Source: Palsa-870 sp039935415
GTDB lineage: Bacteria; Chloroflexota; Dormibacteria; Dormibacterales; Dormibacteraceae
Length of the DNA: 64,000 bases
Assembly: GCA_039935415.1 (NCBI GenBank)
Contig: JBDTKH010000028.1
Location: forward strand, 62,001 to 126,000
Direction: 5' to 3'
Part shown: positions 24,909 through 33,504 of the stretch, one piece after another
Position numbering within the stretch: position 1 is the stretch's first letter
How the letters are laid out: each line of letters begins with the position of its first letter
Notes under the pieces: generated by a model
Database searches by the model: none
The model's input: only the letters and a program-made list of their open reading frames with translations
What the model was told of the DNA's origin: nothing
Position numbers and translations under genes: made by a program

Positions 24909-25684
24909 GCGCCATCACCCTCCTCGCGTCTCATCGCGCGCAACCAGTTATCCGCCAGTAACGTCACGGCATCCTCACCATCCATCTGAAGGTTCAGCAC
25001 CCGCTCGGCCAGCGGCCTGGTGATCAGGTGAAAGAAGATCGGGCCGACAAACGACTGCAGCGCGAGGATCGGATCCATCCGGCGCAGCCGGCCCGCCTGC
25101 ATCTGCGATACGACATATACGGCAAGCGTTCCCACGATGCCCCGGATCGCGTCCTGCGCCGCCTCCGCGGTGTCCGGGGCCATCGAGCTCACCTCGAACA
25201 GCAGGGTCCGCAGCATGCCCATTCGGCTCTCGCCCCCGGCGTAAACGGTCCGATAGACGGTCCTTGCGACCTCCCGCATCACGACGTCTGGAGGCTCGCC
25301 GTGCATGGTCGAGATCAGGTTGCTGACTGGGTCGAGCGGTGAGAAGGCGTGGACCAGGCTCGTGAAGAGGGCCGGCTTTCCGGGGAAGAGACGGTACAGG
25401 TTGGCGCGGGAGACACCGGCCTGCGCGGCCAGCTCGTCCATCGAGAGGGCGGCCAGGCCATGCTCTCCAACGAGTTTCAGCGCCGCCTCCAGGATCCGTT
25501 CGCGGGCTCCGGGCTCAGGCGCGACGTCGAGCGCCTCGAGCAGCGCGTCGCGCGAGTCGAACGCTCGATAGAAGGTGGTCCGCGAGACACCCGCCGCCGC
25601 GGCGAGCTCGGCCACTGTCGGCGAACCCCCGCTTGCGATCAGGCCCCGGGCGGTGCCGAGGATTCTCTCCCTGGTCTCCGGCAA
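24905..25684 (-). CDS. TetR-family regulator with two tandem DNA-binding domains
   Basis: The 259 residues contain two complete TetR helix-turn-helix domains. The first (about 1-53) has TVAELAAAAGVSRTTFYRAF; the second (about 58-112) has MDELAAQAGVSRANLYRLF. Each is preceded by the family's RERIL-x-A-x-x-L helix. A single ligand-binding/dimerisation domain follows (about 113-255). TetR proteins normally have one such HTH. The TTG at 25684 is the only start before an in-frame stop. It is autoregulated in all likelihood: a palindrome with repeated AGAC half-sites lies 15-32 bp upstream. It is the first gene of the ABC exporter operon. Confidence 0.9.
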   Translation of the reverse strand: MPETRERILGTARGLIASGGSPTVAELAAAAGVSRTTFYRAFDSRDALLEALDVAPEPGARERILEAALKLVGEHGLAALSMDELAAQAGVSRANLYRLFPGKPALFTSLVHAFSPLDPVSNLISTMHGEPPDVVMREVARTVYRTVYAGGESRMGMLRTLLFEVSSMAPDTAEAAQDAIRGIVGTLAVYVVSQMQAGRLRRMDPILALQSFVGPIFFHLITRPLAERVLNLQMDGEDAVTLLADNWLRAMRREEGDGA

Positions 25685-25698
25685 AACAGGACGACACT

Positions 25699-25716
25699 AG
25701 ACTAGACGTCTTGTCT
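25699..25716. promoter_or_regulatory. Candidate operator of the tandem-HTH TetR regulator
   Basis: The sequence AGACTAGACGTCTTGTCT is an imperfect palindrome made of AGAC-T-AGAC and GTCT-T-GTCT, giving four half-sites at 5-bp steps. The pattern continues outward (GACAC on the left, GTCAA on the right). It lies just upstream of the TTG start of the regulator and within the gap to the divergent secreted-protein gene. Four half-sites would suit a dimer carrying four HTH units; this is an inference. Confidence 0.6.
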
Positions 25717-25790
25717 TGTCAAGTACCACGAGAATGGCACCTTAACAGGCGGGGTTCACAGGCCGAGCCAGCGCTCGTAGGGTCGCCGGC

Positions 25791-27050
25791 ATGCGCAGAA
25801 CTCTTTCCGTGGCGATCGCGGTGCTGTTCGCGTTGCACCCACAACCTGTCACCGCAGGCTCGGCCTGGGGGAGCCCCGGATACGGCGATCCACCTGGCTG
25901 GTGCACGCGGTTCTCGGACATGTGGACATCCACTGTCGTGACCAACGACCCGCTCGTCGGCACCAACCCGGAGCGCGATACTTTCTACGGCTTTCATCCG
26001 AATCCTGGATACGACGACTGGTACGGCTACTTCTACGGCGATTTCCGCGGCACGCCCGACGATGCCTCGGGCTGGGTGCGGCTGCTCCACGAGACATACC
26101 CGCGCCACTACTCGTGGAACCTCGCGAACAACGGCTGGGCAGTTCATGGGCACGCGAAGCAGTACATCGCCTACTACAACTGGACGTTCGGCGGCCAGTG
26201 CGGTCTCGGAGCGTACGGCAACAACTCTGCGCCTCCATACATGGCCGACCAGTACGGCTATCCGGTCGTCGACCTCTATGTAGACGCGGTTCCGCCGTTC
26301 CCGCCACGGCCGTTCGTCACCGTCGTGACGCCGAGCTCGGTGGCTTTCACGTGGGACCCCGTGGCGGACCGCGGCGATGGCGCCGGGCGGGACTTCTTCG
26401 TGTCCGGCATCGACCACTACCTCTCGTGGCTGACGACCGGCGCTGGATCCTCGCGCCTTCAGCTTGCGTCGACGCCGGGCTCGCGTTCGGTGACGCTGTC
26501 GGGCATGAGCGCGCAGGAGACGGCGTGCTTGCACGTGCAGGCCTTCGACCGCGTGAGCAACGCGTCGCCTGAGGAGGTGGCGTGCGCGGCGCCCCTGGTG
26601 CCGCCGCCGATGCCCGCTTGGCCGGCTCCCGCGAGCACCGTCGCGGCAAATCCAACCGCGCAGGGGCTGGTCGGCCTCGACACGTGGTTCTGGCTCGCGC
26701 CACGACCTGACGTGGTCTCCGTCGGCGAGACGTATCGAGGTGTCGAGTACGTGGTGACGGCTACGGCGACGGGACCTGATTGGGATTTCGGCGACGGTGG
26801 TTCCGCCACCTATGCGGACCGGATCGGGTTCGGCCGCGCATACCCGCTGCAGTCTCCGGTCTCGCACACGTACCAGGCTCATCGCGAAGGCGGCTACATC
26901 GTCCAGGCGTCGATCCGCTACGCGGTCACGTGGACCGCGATGGTGGATGGGCGGGCTTTCGGTCCTTACCCGCTCGGTGCCGTGATGCTTGCCGCGCGCC
27001 CGCTCATCTATCCTGTCGAGCAGGCGCAGCCCGAGCTGATCGCGACGTGA
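25791..27050 (+). CDS. Secreted hypothetical protein with PKD-like C-terminal segment
   Basis: This 419-residue protein has a cleavable signal peptide (MRRTLSVAIAVLFALHPQPVTAG). The mature N-terminus is rich in Gly, Tyr and Trp (PGYDDWYGYFYGDFRG; WNLANNGWAVHGHAKQYIAYYNW). A fibronectin III-like segment lies around 185-275 (PFVTVVTPSSVAFTWDPVAD). A PKD-like element, WDFGDGGSATY followed by SHTYQAHREGGYIV, is near the C-terminus. No catalytic motif is visible. It is divergent from the TetR gene, with the palindromic operator between them, so it could be controlled by that regulator. Its stop is 3 bp from the convergent PPOX gene. Confidence 0.75.
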   Translation: MRRTLSVAIAVLFALHPQPVTAGSAWGSPGYGDPPGWCTRFSDMWTSTVVTNDPLVGTNPERDTFYGFHPNPGYDDWYGYFYGDFRGTPDDASGWVRLLHETYPRHYSWNLANNGWAVHGHAKQYIAYYNWTFGGQCGLGAYGNNSAPPYMADQYGYPVVDLYVDAVPPFPPRPFVTVVTPSSVAFTWDPVADRGDGAGRDFFVSGIDHYLSWLTTGAGSSRLQLASTPGSRSVTLSGMSAQETACLHVQAFDRVSNASPEEVACAAPLVPPPMPAWPAPASTVAANPTAQGLVGLDTWFWLAPRPDVVSVGETYRGVEYVVTATATGPDWDFGDGGSATYADRIGFGRAYPLQSPVSHTYQAHREGGYIVQASIRYAVTWTAMVDGRAFGPYPLGAVMLAARPLIYPVEQAQPELIAT

Positions 27051-27053
27051 AGA

Positions 27054-27467
27054 TTACTCACCTGACCACCCGCTCACGCGCTCGATGGCCACCGCGATGA
27101 CGGGGCCTGGTGGACGCGTCCGACGGTGCTGCACATACTTGGCGGCGAGAAGTTCGATACCGCGTTCGGCCTCGGCCACATCGGCGATGACGCGCGCTGT
27201 TCCGTCAACACGCACCCACCAGAGCTTGCTCCAGTCGTCGTCTTCGTAATGATCGACGAGGATCGAGACCGCGGGGTTCGCTTCGATGTTCCTCAATCGC
27301 TTGAGGTCATGGGTCGCCTTCGGTTTTGTATCGACGGCGAAGAACATTGTGTCGCCGTCCACCGCGAAGACGACGGGAACGATGTGAGGACGGCCGTCAT
27401 GCGTGAGGGTGGCAAGTCGCGCCACTCGCGCGCGCGTCAGCCGCTCCCTCGCATCGCTCGAATCCAC
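27054..27467 (-). CDS. PPOX-class flavin/F420-dependent protein
   Basis: This protein of about 137 residues has the split beta-barrel of pyridoxamine-phosphate oxidase relatives: RVARLATLTHDGRPHIVPVVFAVDGDTMFFAVD, DLKRLRNIEANPAVSILVDHYEDDDWSKLWWVRVDGTARV. The DHYxDDWxxLWWVRxDG segment is characteristic of the actinobacterial-type TIGR03668 subgroup, thought to bind F420 or FMN. The substrate is unknown. A GTG at 27467 is preferred because the family starts shortly before RVARLAT. A TTG at 27488 is an alternative. Confidence 0.8.
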   Translation of the reverse strand: MDSSDARERLTRARVARLATLTHDGRPHIVPVVFAVDGDTMFFAVDTKPKATHDLKRLRNIEANPAVSILVDHYEDDDWSKLWWVRVDGTARVIADVAEAERGIELLAAKYVQHRRTRPPGPVIAVAIERVSGWSGE

Positions 27468-27527
27468 GCGAGAAAGTGTGAACCGCAAACCGCGCGTGCG
27501 AACGGCTGCAGAGGCTATCGTTGACAA

Positions 27528-27932
27528 GTGCAGAGGCTTCGCACCTATACCGTCGAAGAGGCGAACAAAGAATTGCCTCGCGTGAAGCGGGTCGTCGCGC
27601 AGATCGCGGAGCTGTCGGCGCTCCTTCCAGAGCTCGAGGACCAGGCGCGCATCGCCGAGTACGAGTCGAAGCGACCGGCGGCAGGTGCCGAAGACCGCGA
27701 TCGTCACCAGCAGGCGCGCGACGCCGCGAGCGGCGCCGAGCTGGAGCTGCTCAAGGCGGTGGCGAGCCTCAACGGGATGGGCATCCAGCTCAAGGGGCCG
27801 CTCGAAGGGCTGATCGACTTTCCTTCGTATCGCGACGGCGAGCTTGTCGAGCTGTGCTGGAAGCTCGGCGAGGAACGTGTCGAGCACTGGCACTACATCG
27901 GCGAGGGCTTCGCCGGCCGGAAGAAGCTCTAG
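27528..27932 (+). CDS. DUF2203 family protein
   Basis: The 134 residues match the DUF2203 pattern. An N-terminal RTYTVEEANKELPRVKRVVAQI is followed by long amphipathic helices. The conserved C-terminal block MGIQLKGPLEGLIDFPSYRDGELVELCWKLGEERVEHWHYIGEGFAGR has the LCW and WH positions that define the family. The protein is cytosolic and its function is unknown. The GTG at 27528 is 60 bp from the divergent PPOX start. Its stop codon lies inside the terminator hairpin shared with dxs. Confidence 0.85.
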   Translation: MQRLRTYTVEEANKELPRVKRVVAQIAELSALLPELEDQARIAEYESKRPAAGAEDRDRHQQARDAASGAELELLKAVASLNGMGIQLKGPLEGLIDFPSYRDGELVELCWKLGEERVEHWHYIGEGFAGRKKL

Positions 27933-27952
27933 CGTCCCGAGCGGGACGCTAG
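27929..27952. terminator. Bidirectional terminator between DUF2203 and dxs
   Basis: A perfect 10-bp hairpin, CTAGCGTCCC/GGGACGCTAG with loop GAGC, spans the stop codons of both convergent genes: each TAG is part of the stem. A T-rich tract (TCTCTTTT) follows on the plus strand. Confidence 0.8.
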
Positions 27953-29838
27953 GTCTCTTTTCGCTCAGTCGTCACGCGACCTTTGACGGCTTCGAAGACG
28001 GATTTCGCGATCCCGGCCGCGTCGAGTCCATTCTCTCGGAGGATGTCGGCACCCTTGCCGTGCGGCAAGAACTTGTCCGGCAGCGCGAGCGTCCTGACGC
28101 GACCCGCCAGGCCATGCGGCGCGAGCGCTTCGAGCACTCCACCCCCGAAACCGCCGGTGCCCACGTTGTCCTCGACGGTGATCACCACTGGGTGGCTGCG
28201 CGCCCAATCTGTGATTCGCGAGTCGACAGGCTTGATCCACCGGGCATTGACGATGGAACACGACACGTTCTGCAGCGCGAGCCGCTCGGCCGCCTCCTTC
28301 GCCACCTCCACCATGCGCCCGACCGCGAAGATCACCGCATCGGAGCCCTTGCGCAGCTCCTCCCAGCGGCCGATGGGCAGCGGCTCGACGGGCAGGTCGG
28401 GCGTCGACGGTGCGGGGCCGCTGGGAAAGCGGATCGCGATCGGTCCATCCGATGCCAGCGCGGTCTCGAGCAGCGCGCAAAGCTCGGTCGCGTCCGCCGG
28501 TGCTGCGACCTTCATGTTGGGAATGAGGCGCAGGTAGGAGAGGTCGAAGATCCCGTGGTGGGATGAGCCGTCCGGTCCGGTCACGCCCGCGCGGTCGATC
28601 ACGAACACCACCGGCAGCTTGTGCAGCGCGACGTCCATGAGCGTCTGGTCGAAGGCGCGGGCGAGGAACGTCGAGTAGATGCACACGACGGGACGCATCC
28701 CCGCCATCGCAAGACCCGCCGCGAATGTGACTGCGTGCTGCTCGCAGATGCCAACGTCGAAGAACCGGTCGGGGAACTCCTTGGCGAAATTCAGAAGCCC
28801 AGTCGACGACGCCATCGCGGCCGTGATCGCGCACACCTCGGGCCGGCCCGTCGCGGCGTTCATCAGCGCATCGCCGAAGACGTCGGTGTACTTGAGCTCG
28901 GTCGAGCGCGGCCTGCCGGTGAGCGGGTCGAATGCGGGAACGCCGTGCAGCTTGTCGATCTCATCGTCGACGGCCGGGCCGTACCCGTGGCCCTTCTCGG
29001 TCACCACGTGCACGACTACGGGTTCGCGTAACTTTTTCGCGCGCGACAGCACCTCTTCCAGCGCGGGCTCGTCGTGGCCATTGACGATGCCCGCGTACTT
29101 GATGCCGAGGGTCTCGAAGATCGTCGACGGCTGCAGCAGCTGCTTGAGGCTTTCCTTGACTCTGTACGCGGCCTGGTCAGCCGTCGAGCCGACGAGTGGA
29201 AGGTCGCGCAGGAGTCGTGAGATGTCGTCCTTGATGCGTTCGTAACGGGGGTCGACCCTCAGTTGCGATAGGTGGCGGGCGAGACCGCCGACGGTGGGCG
29301 CGTACGAGCGTCCGTTGTCGTTGATCACGATGATGAGGTTGGGCGGCTGAAGGTGCGCGATCTGGTTGAGCGCCTCGTAGGCCATGCCGCCCGTCAGCGC
29401 GCCGTCCCCGATGACCGCGACCACGAATCCGCCGACGCGCTTGCGGAGTCGCGCCTCGGCGATGCCGAGCGCGTAGCTCAGCGAGGTCGACGCGTGGCTG
29501 TTTTCCACGAGGTCGTGCTCGGACTCCTTGCGAGACGGGTACCCGGACATGCCCCCGGCCTGCCGCAGTCGCGCGAAGTCCTTGGCGCGGCCGGTGACGA
29601 TCTTGTGCACGTACGCCTGGTGGCCGGTGTCCCACACGATGGCGTCCTTCGGGCTGTCGAAGACGCGATGCAGCGCAAATGTGAGCTCGACCACTCCAAG
29701 GTTTGGCGACAGGTGGCCGCCTGTCTTCGACGTCTGATCGACGAGGAAGGCGCGCACCTCTTTCGCAAGGCGCAAGAGGTGAGGCTGATCGAGGGCGCGC
29801 AGGTCGGCGGGCGAGTTGATCGTCTCGAGGATGCCCAT
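27949..29838 (-). CDS. dxs: 1-deoxy-D-xylulose-5-phosphate synthase Dxs
   Basis: This 629-residue thiamine-diphosphate enzyme condenses pyruvate and glyceraldehyde 3-phosphate in the first step of the MEP isoprenoid pathway. The N-terminal domain has KTGGHLSPNLGVVELTFALH, IVWDTGHQAYVHKIVTGR, GYPSRKESEHD and the TPP motif GDGALTGGMAYEALNQ. The middle domain has DVGICEQHAVTFAAGLA (catalytic Glu) and DRAGVTGPDGSSHHGIFDLSYLR. A transketolase C-terminal domain follows. The length is normal. It starts 8 bp after pepA and is the last gene of a minus-strand run. Confidence 0.96.
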   Translation of the reverse strand: MGILETINSPADLRALDQPHLLRLAKEVRAFLVDQTSKTGGHLSPNLGVVELTFALHRVFDSPKDAIVWDTGHQAYVHKIVTGRAKDFARLRQAGGMSGYPSRKESEHDLVENSHASTSLSYALGIAEARLRKRVGGFVVAVIGDGALTGGMAYEALNQIAHLQPPNLIIVINDNGRSYAPTVGGLARHLSQLRVDPRYERIKDDISRLLRDLPLVGSTADQAAYRVKESLKQLLQPSTIFETLGIKYAGIVNGHDEPALEEVLSRAKKLREPVVVHVVTEKGHGYGPAVDDEIDKLHGVPAFDPLTGRPRSTELKYTDVFGDALMNAATGRPEVCAITAAMASSTGLLNFAKEFPDRFFDVGICEQHAVTFAAGLAMAGMRPVVCIYSTFLARAFDQTLMDVALHKLPVVFVIDRAGVTGPDGSSHHGIFDLSYLRLIPNMKVAAPADATELCALLETALASDGPIAIRFPSGPAPSTPDLPVEPLPIGRWEELRKGSDAVIFAVGRMVEVAKEAAERLALQNVSCSIVNARWIKPVDSRITDWARSHPVVITVEDNVGTGGFGGGVLEALAPHGLAGRVRTLALPDKFLPHGKGADILRENGLDAAGIAKSVFEAVKGRVTTERKET

Positions 29839-29846
29839 CGACTTGG

Positions 29847-31355
29847 TTAACGCTCAGCCCCGGCCATGAGTTCCGCCAGCGCTATGCACAGCCTCGTCCC
29901 GGCCCCGCTCGGGCCCCGAAGTACCGTGGTGAGCTCGGTGTTGGTGTTCCAGCTCGAGGCTGCGATGTCCAGGTGTACCCAGGGCTTGCCGCCGGCGAAC
30001 TCGCCGATGAACATGCCGCCCAGTATGGTCCCCGCCTCGCCGTATTCCGAGTTTCTCAGGTCGGCGATCTGGCTTCGCAGCAGGATCCGGTAATCGGCGT
30101 AGATGGGGAGCCGCCAGACCCGGTCCCCGGCCTCGGCCGCCGCCTGCTCGACCACCTCCCAGAAACGATCGTCGTTGCTGACAGCCGCGGTGGCGGCGTG
30201 GCCGATCGCGACCGTGGCGGCTCCGGTGAGGGTGGCGAGGTCGACGATGTGTGTCGCGCCGTTGCGGAGGGCGTGGGTGAGGGCATCGGCCAGGACAAGT
30301 CGACCCTCCGCATCCGTGTTGAGGATCTCGACGGTCTTTCCGTCGGCGCTGACCAGCACGTCGCCTGGACGCTGCGCCGCGGGACCCGGCATGTTCTCGG
30401 TGGCCGCGACGATCGCCATCACGTCCAGCGGCAGCTTGCGCGAAGCGATCACGTCGATCGCCGCCAGGACCGCGGCCGCCCCTGACATGTCCGCCTTCAT
30501 CTGGCTCATGTGCTCGGCGGTCTTCAGTGAGATGCCGCCCGTGTCGAAGGTGATCCCCTTTCCGACCAGGGCTAGCACGCGCGCTCCGGCCTCGCTCGGG
30601 AGTCCCTGCGGCCGGTTACCGTGATAGCGCAGCCGGATAAGGCGTGGCGGCCTGACCGAACCGGATGCCACGCCCAGCAAGAGGTTGTAGCCGCCGGCCT
30701 TCAGCTCGGCCGGTCCGAGCACCTCGACTTCCAGGCCGTGGCGCTGCGCGATCCGGGTCGCCTCCTGCGCCAGCGCGTCCGGCGTCATCTCGTTGGGCGG
30801 CGCGTTCTGCCACTCGCGCGCGCGGTTGGTCGCTTCGCCGTTCTCCAGCGAGGCGACCACCTCGTGCTCGCGTCCCAAACCGAAGCCCGCGAGCACAAGC
30901 TCTTCGATCTCGCGGCGCTCGGGCTGCGCGCCGGTCTGGCGCGAGCGGCGTTCGAAGGTGCCCATCACGCAGCCTTCGACCACCGCCTTGAGCGAGTCCA
31001 TGCCGAGCGGCGGGTCCGACCGCACGAGCCCGAGGCGCTTATAGCCATAGGTGCGCGAGGCCCGGATCAGCTCGTGGTGGGCCGACCTGAGGCGCTGGCC
31101 GTCGAGGTCGTGGATCGCGCCGACGCCGTAGAGGATCACGCGGCGCGGCCCCGCGCGGCCGTGCGTCGGCACGGGCAGCACCTCGTGGATGCGGCCCCTG
31201 AACTCCGCGCTGGCGATCATCTCGGAGAGCACGCCGTCCAGCGCGCGATCGAGGTCGAGCGCCGCGCCCGAGAGGCGCTGGCCGGTGGCGACGGGGACCG
31301 CGAGGCCGTCGACGGCCAGCTCGGCCGGAGGCGTCGCAACCAGGGTGACCTTCAC
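29847..31355 (-). CDS. pepA: Leucyl aminopeptidase (M17)
   Basis: This 502-residue cytosolic M17 metallopeptidase has an N-terminal regulatory macro-like domain and a catalytic C-terminal domain. The catalytic domain has VGKGITFDTGGISLKTAEHMSQMKADMSGAAAV (metal Lys/Asp ligands), GDVLVSADGKTVEILNTDAEGRLVLADAL (the M17 signature NTDAEGRL) and DLATLTGAATVAIG. It removes N-terminal residues from peptides using two metal ions. It sits between lutBA (23 bp upstream) and dxs (8 bp downstream). Confidence 0.95.
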   Translation of the reverse strand: MKVTLVATPPAELAVDGLAVPVATGQRLSGAALDLDRALDGVLSEMIASAEFRGRIHEVLPVPTHGRAGPRRVILYGVGAIHDLDGQRLRSAHHELIRASRTYGYKRLGLVRSDPPLGMDSLKAVVEGCVMGTFERRSRQTGAQPERREIEELVLAGFGLGREHEVVASLENGEATNRAREWQNAPPNEMTPDALAQEATRIAQRHGLEVEVLGPAELKAGGYNLLLGVASGSVRPPRLIRLRYHGNRPQGLPSEAGARVLALVGKGITFDTGGISLKTAEHMSQMKADMSGAAAVLAAIDVIASRKLPLDVMAIVAATENMPGPAAQRPGDVLVSADGKTVEILNTDAEGRLVLADALTHALRNGATHIVDLATLTGAATVAIGHAATAAVSNDDRFWEVVEQAAAEAGDRVWRLPIYADYRILLRSQIADLRNSEYGEAGTILGGMFIGEFAGGKPWVHLDIAASSWNTNTELTTVLRGPSGAGTRLCIALAELMAGAER

Positions 31356-31378
31356 GAAGGCATAAGCCTAGTCACGTG

Positions 31379-33448
31379 TTAAGTCAGGTGCTCGGCCACG
31401 AGCTCCATCACGTGCGCGACGCGCAGGTTCATGCCGCGCCGCCGCGCGGCCGCGGCGATGTGCATGAGGCAGCCCGGGTTGTCGGAGGCGACGACCGTGC
31501 ACCCCGTCTTCGCGATCGCATCGAGCTTCCAGCGCGCGAGTCGCGTGGCCACGCGCGGCCACTCGACGCTGAAGGTGCCGCCAAACCCGCAGCAGTTGGC
31601 GATGTCGGGGATGTCGACGACCTCGTAGCCGGCGAGCTCCAGCAGGCGCCGCGGCTCGCTCTTCAGGCCGAGCTGGCGAAGGCTCTGGCACGAGTCGTGA
31701 TAGGCGACCTTCAGGCTCATGCCCTCGCCGTCGACCAGGTTCGGGTTCCTGGTCAGGACCTCGAGCACGAAGCGGGTCGAGTCCCGCATGCGCGAGCGGA
31801 CGGCTTCCGGGACCGCGGCGCCCCAATCCGGCGCGTCCAGCGTGAAGGCGCCGAAACACGAGGCGGACGGGGTGACGATCAGCCCCTTGGAATCTCCAAG
31901 GCTCTGGGCAAGATTGGCATGCAGGGCCGTGCCGCCCTCGAAATCGCCGGCGTTCGCGGCGATCAGGCCGCAGCACCACTGGGCCTTGGGAAAACCAACC
32001 TTGAAGCCCGCGGCACCGGCGATCCGCTCCAGCGCCACAGCCGCCTCCGGCTGCATCCGGTCGACCATGCACGAGGCGAAGATCGTGAGCGGCTCGCCGT
32101 CGACGGTGCTGGTGGTCGCCCGATCGCGGTACGGCACCCGAGCGATGCGCGGCGCGCCCGCCACCAGGCCGCTGAACGGGGCCGCCGCCCGCAGGAGGCG
32201 GTCTGCTAGCTCCGGACGCTCCCAGACTCCGAGCAGCGCCTTCTTGCGGAGCGACTTCCGGCCCGCCCGGCGGTGCTCGAGGATCTGGCGCGGCAGCGGG
32301 ATGTCCACGGGGCAGGCCTCCTGGCACGCATTGCACTGCGTGCACAGCGTGTTCGGGAGGTCCGCCGCGGAGACTCCGAAATGGAACGGAGTGAGGACGA
32401 GGCCAATCGGCCCGTTGTAGATGTGGCCGAACTGGTGGCCGCCCACCGCCATGAAGGGCGGGCAGGCGTTGGAGCACGCGCCGCAGCGGATGCACGTCAG
32501 CGCGTCGCGGAACACCGGATCGGCGCGCATCTCCTCGCGGCCGTTGTCGAGGATCACGCAGTGCATCTCCCGCGGTCCGTGGACGCCGATCGTCAGCGAC
32601 TGTTCGATGTCCGCCGAGCGTGACGGACCGGTGATCCAGTTGACGTAGCTGGTCATCACCTGTCCCGTTCCGCTGCGCGGCAGCATGCGCAGCACGGCGA
32701 CCGCGTCTTCGAGCGTGGCGACCACCTTGTCGATGCCGAAGAGCGCGATGTGCACCGGCGGGAGCGTCGTCGTGAGGTCAGCGTTGCCCTCGTTGGTGAC
32801 CAGGACGATGGTGCCGGTCTCGGCGATCGCCATGTTCGCTCCGCTGATGCCGACGGTGGCCTCGATGAACTTCTGACGCAGCGATTCACGCGCGTGCTTC
32901 TGGATGGCTTCGACCGTGGGCTCCGTGCCGAACACCTCGGCGGCGTCCTCCTTGGTCAGGTGGATCGCCGGCGCGATCAGGTGCGACGGGCGGGTGTGGG
33001 TCAGCTGCACCATCCGCTCGCCAAGGTCGGTCTCGACCACCTCCATCCCCAACGCTTCGAGGTGTGGGTTGAGCTCGATCTCCTCGGCGGCCATCGACTT
33101 GACCTTCGTGACCACCATGCGGCCTTGCCCGGTTCGCCCGGTCTCCGCGTTCCAGCAGATCTGCGCGATGATGTCGCGAGCCTCGGCGGCGTCCTTTGCG
33201 AAATGCACCTTGCCGCCGACTGCCTCGAGCCGTGTCTTGAACTGCTCGACGAGCTCCGGCAGGCGCTCGAGGTTCGCCTGGCGCCGCTGCTTCAGCTCGG
33301 CGCGTCCCTTCTCGAAGTCGAAGGTCTCGAAGGCCGCGTCGCGGCGCGCGCGCAGGCCGGTCATGGCGTGGATGAGGGCGCGCTGCAGGTCCGGGTCGTC
33401 CAGGGCCTTGTTGACCCGGCGGGAAAAATGGCGCCGAGATTCAGCCAC
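31379..33448 (-). CDS. Fused LutB-LutA lactate-utilisation iron-sulfur protein
   Basis: This 689-residue protein joins two normally separate subunits of the LutABC/LldEFG L-lactate oxidation complex. Residues about 60-300 are a LUD domain (SGANMAIAETGTIVLVTNEGN). Two 4Fe-4S motifs follow (C319-C322-C325-C329 and C369-C372-C375-C379), as in LutB/LldF. Residues about 445-680 hold two CCG domains (FASCMVDRM, QWCCGLIAANAG, YHDSCQSLRQLG, ANCCGFGGTFS), as in LutA/LldE. No separate LUD protein LutC is adjacent. The GTG at 33448 is the chosen start. The oxidised substrate could be lactate or another 2-hydroxy acid. Confidence 0.88.
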   Translation of the reverse strand: MAESRRHFSRRVNKALDDPDLQRALIHAMTGLRARRDAAFETFDFEKGRAELKQRRQANLERLPELVEQFKTRLEAVGGKVHFAKDAAEARDIIAQICWNAETGRTGQGRMVVTKVKSMAAEEIELNPHLEALGMEVVETDLGERMVQLTHTRPSHLIAPAIHLTKEDAAEVFGTEPTVEAIQKHARESLRQKFIEATVGISGANMAIAETGTIVLVTNEGNADLTTTLPPVHIALFGIDKVVATLEDAVAVLRMLPRSGTGQVMTSYVNWITGPSRSADIEQSLTIGVHGPREMHCVILDNGREEMRADPVFRDALTCIRCGACSNACPPFMAVGGHQFGHIYNGPIGLVLTPFHFGVSAADLPNTLCTQCNACQEACPVDIPLPRQILEHRRAGRKSLRKKALLGVWERPELADRLLRAAAPFSGLVAGAPRIARVPYRDRATTSTVDGEPLTIFASCMVDRMQPEAAVALERIAGAAGFKVGFPKAQWCCGLIAANAGDFEGGTALHANLAQSLGDSKGLIVTPSASCFGAFTLDAPDWGAAVPEAVRSRMRDSTRFVLEVLTRNPNLVDGEGMSLKVAYHDSCQSLRQLGLKSEPRRLLELAGYEVVDIPDIANCCGFGGTFSVEWPRVATRLARWKLDAIAKTGCTVVASDNPGCLMHIAAAARRRGMNLRVAHVMELVAEHLT

Positions 33449-33504
33449 GAAAAGTGTGCGCTCGTTTATGAGATCGCCCTGCGCGCGCCCGGCAGCGCGC
33501 CCGG

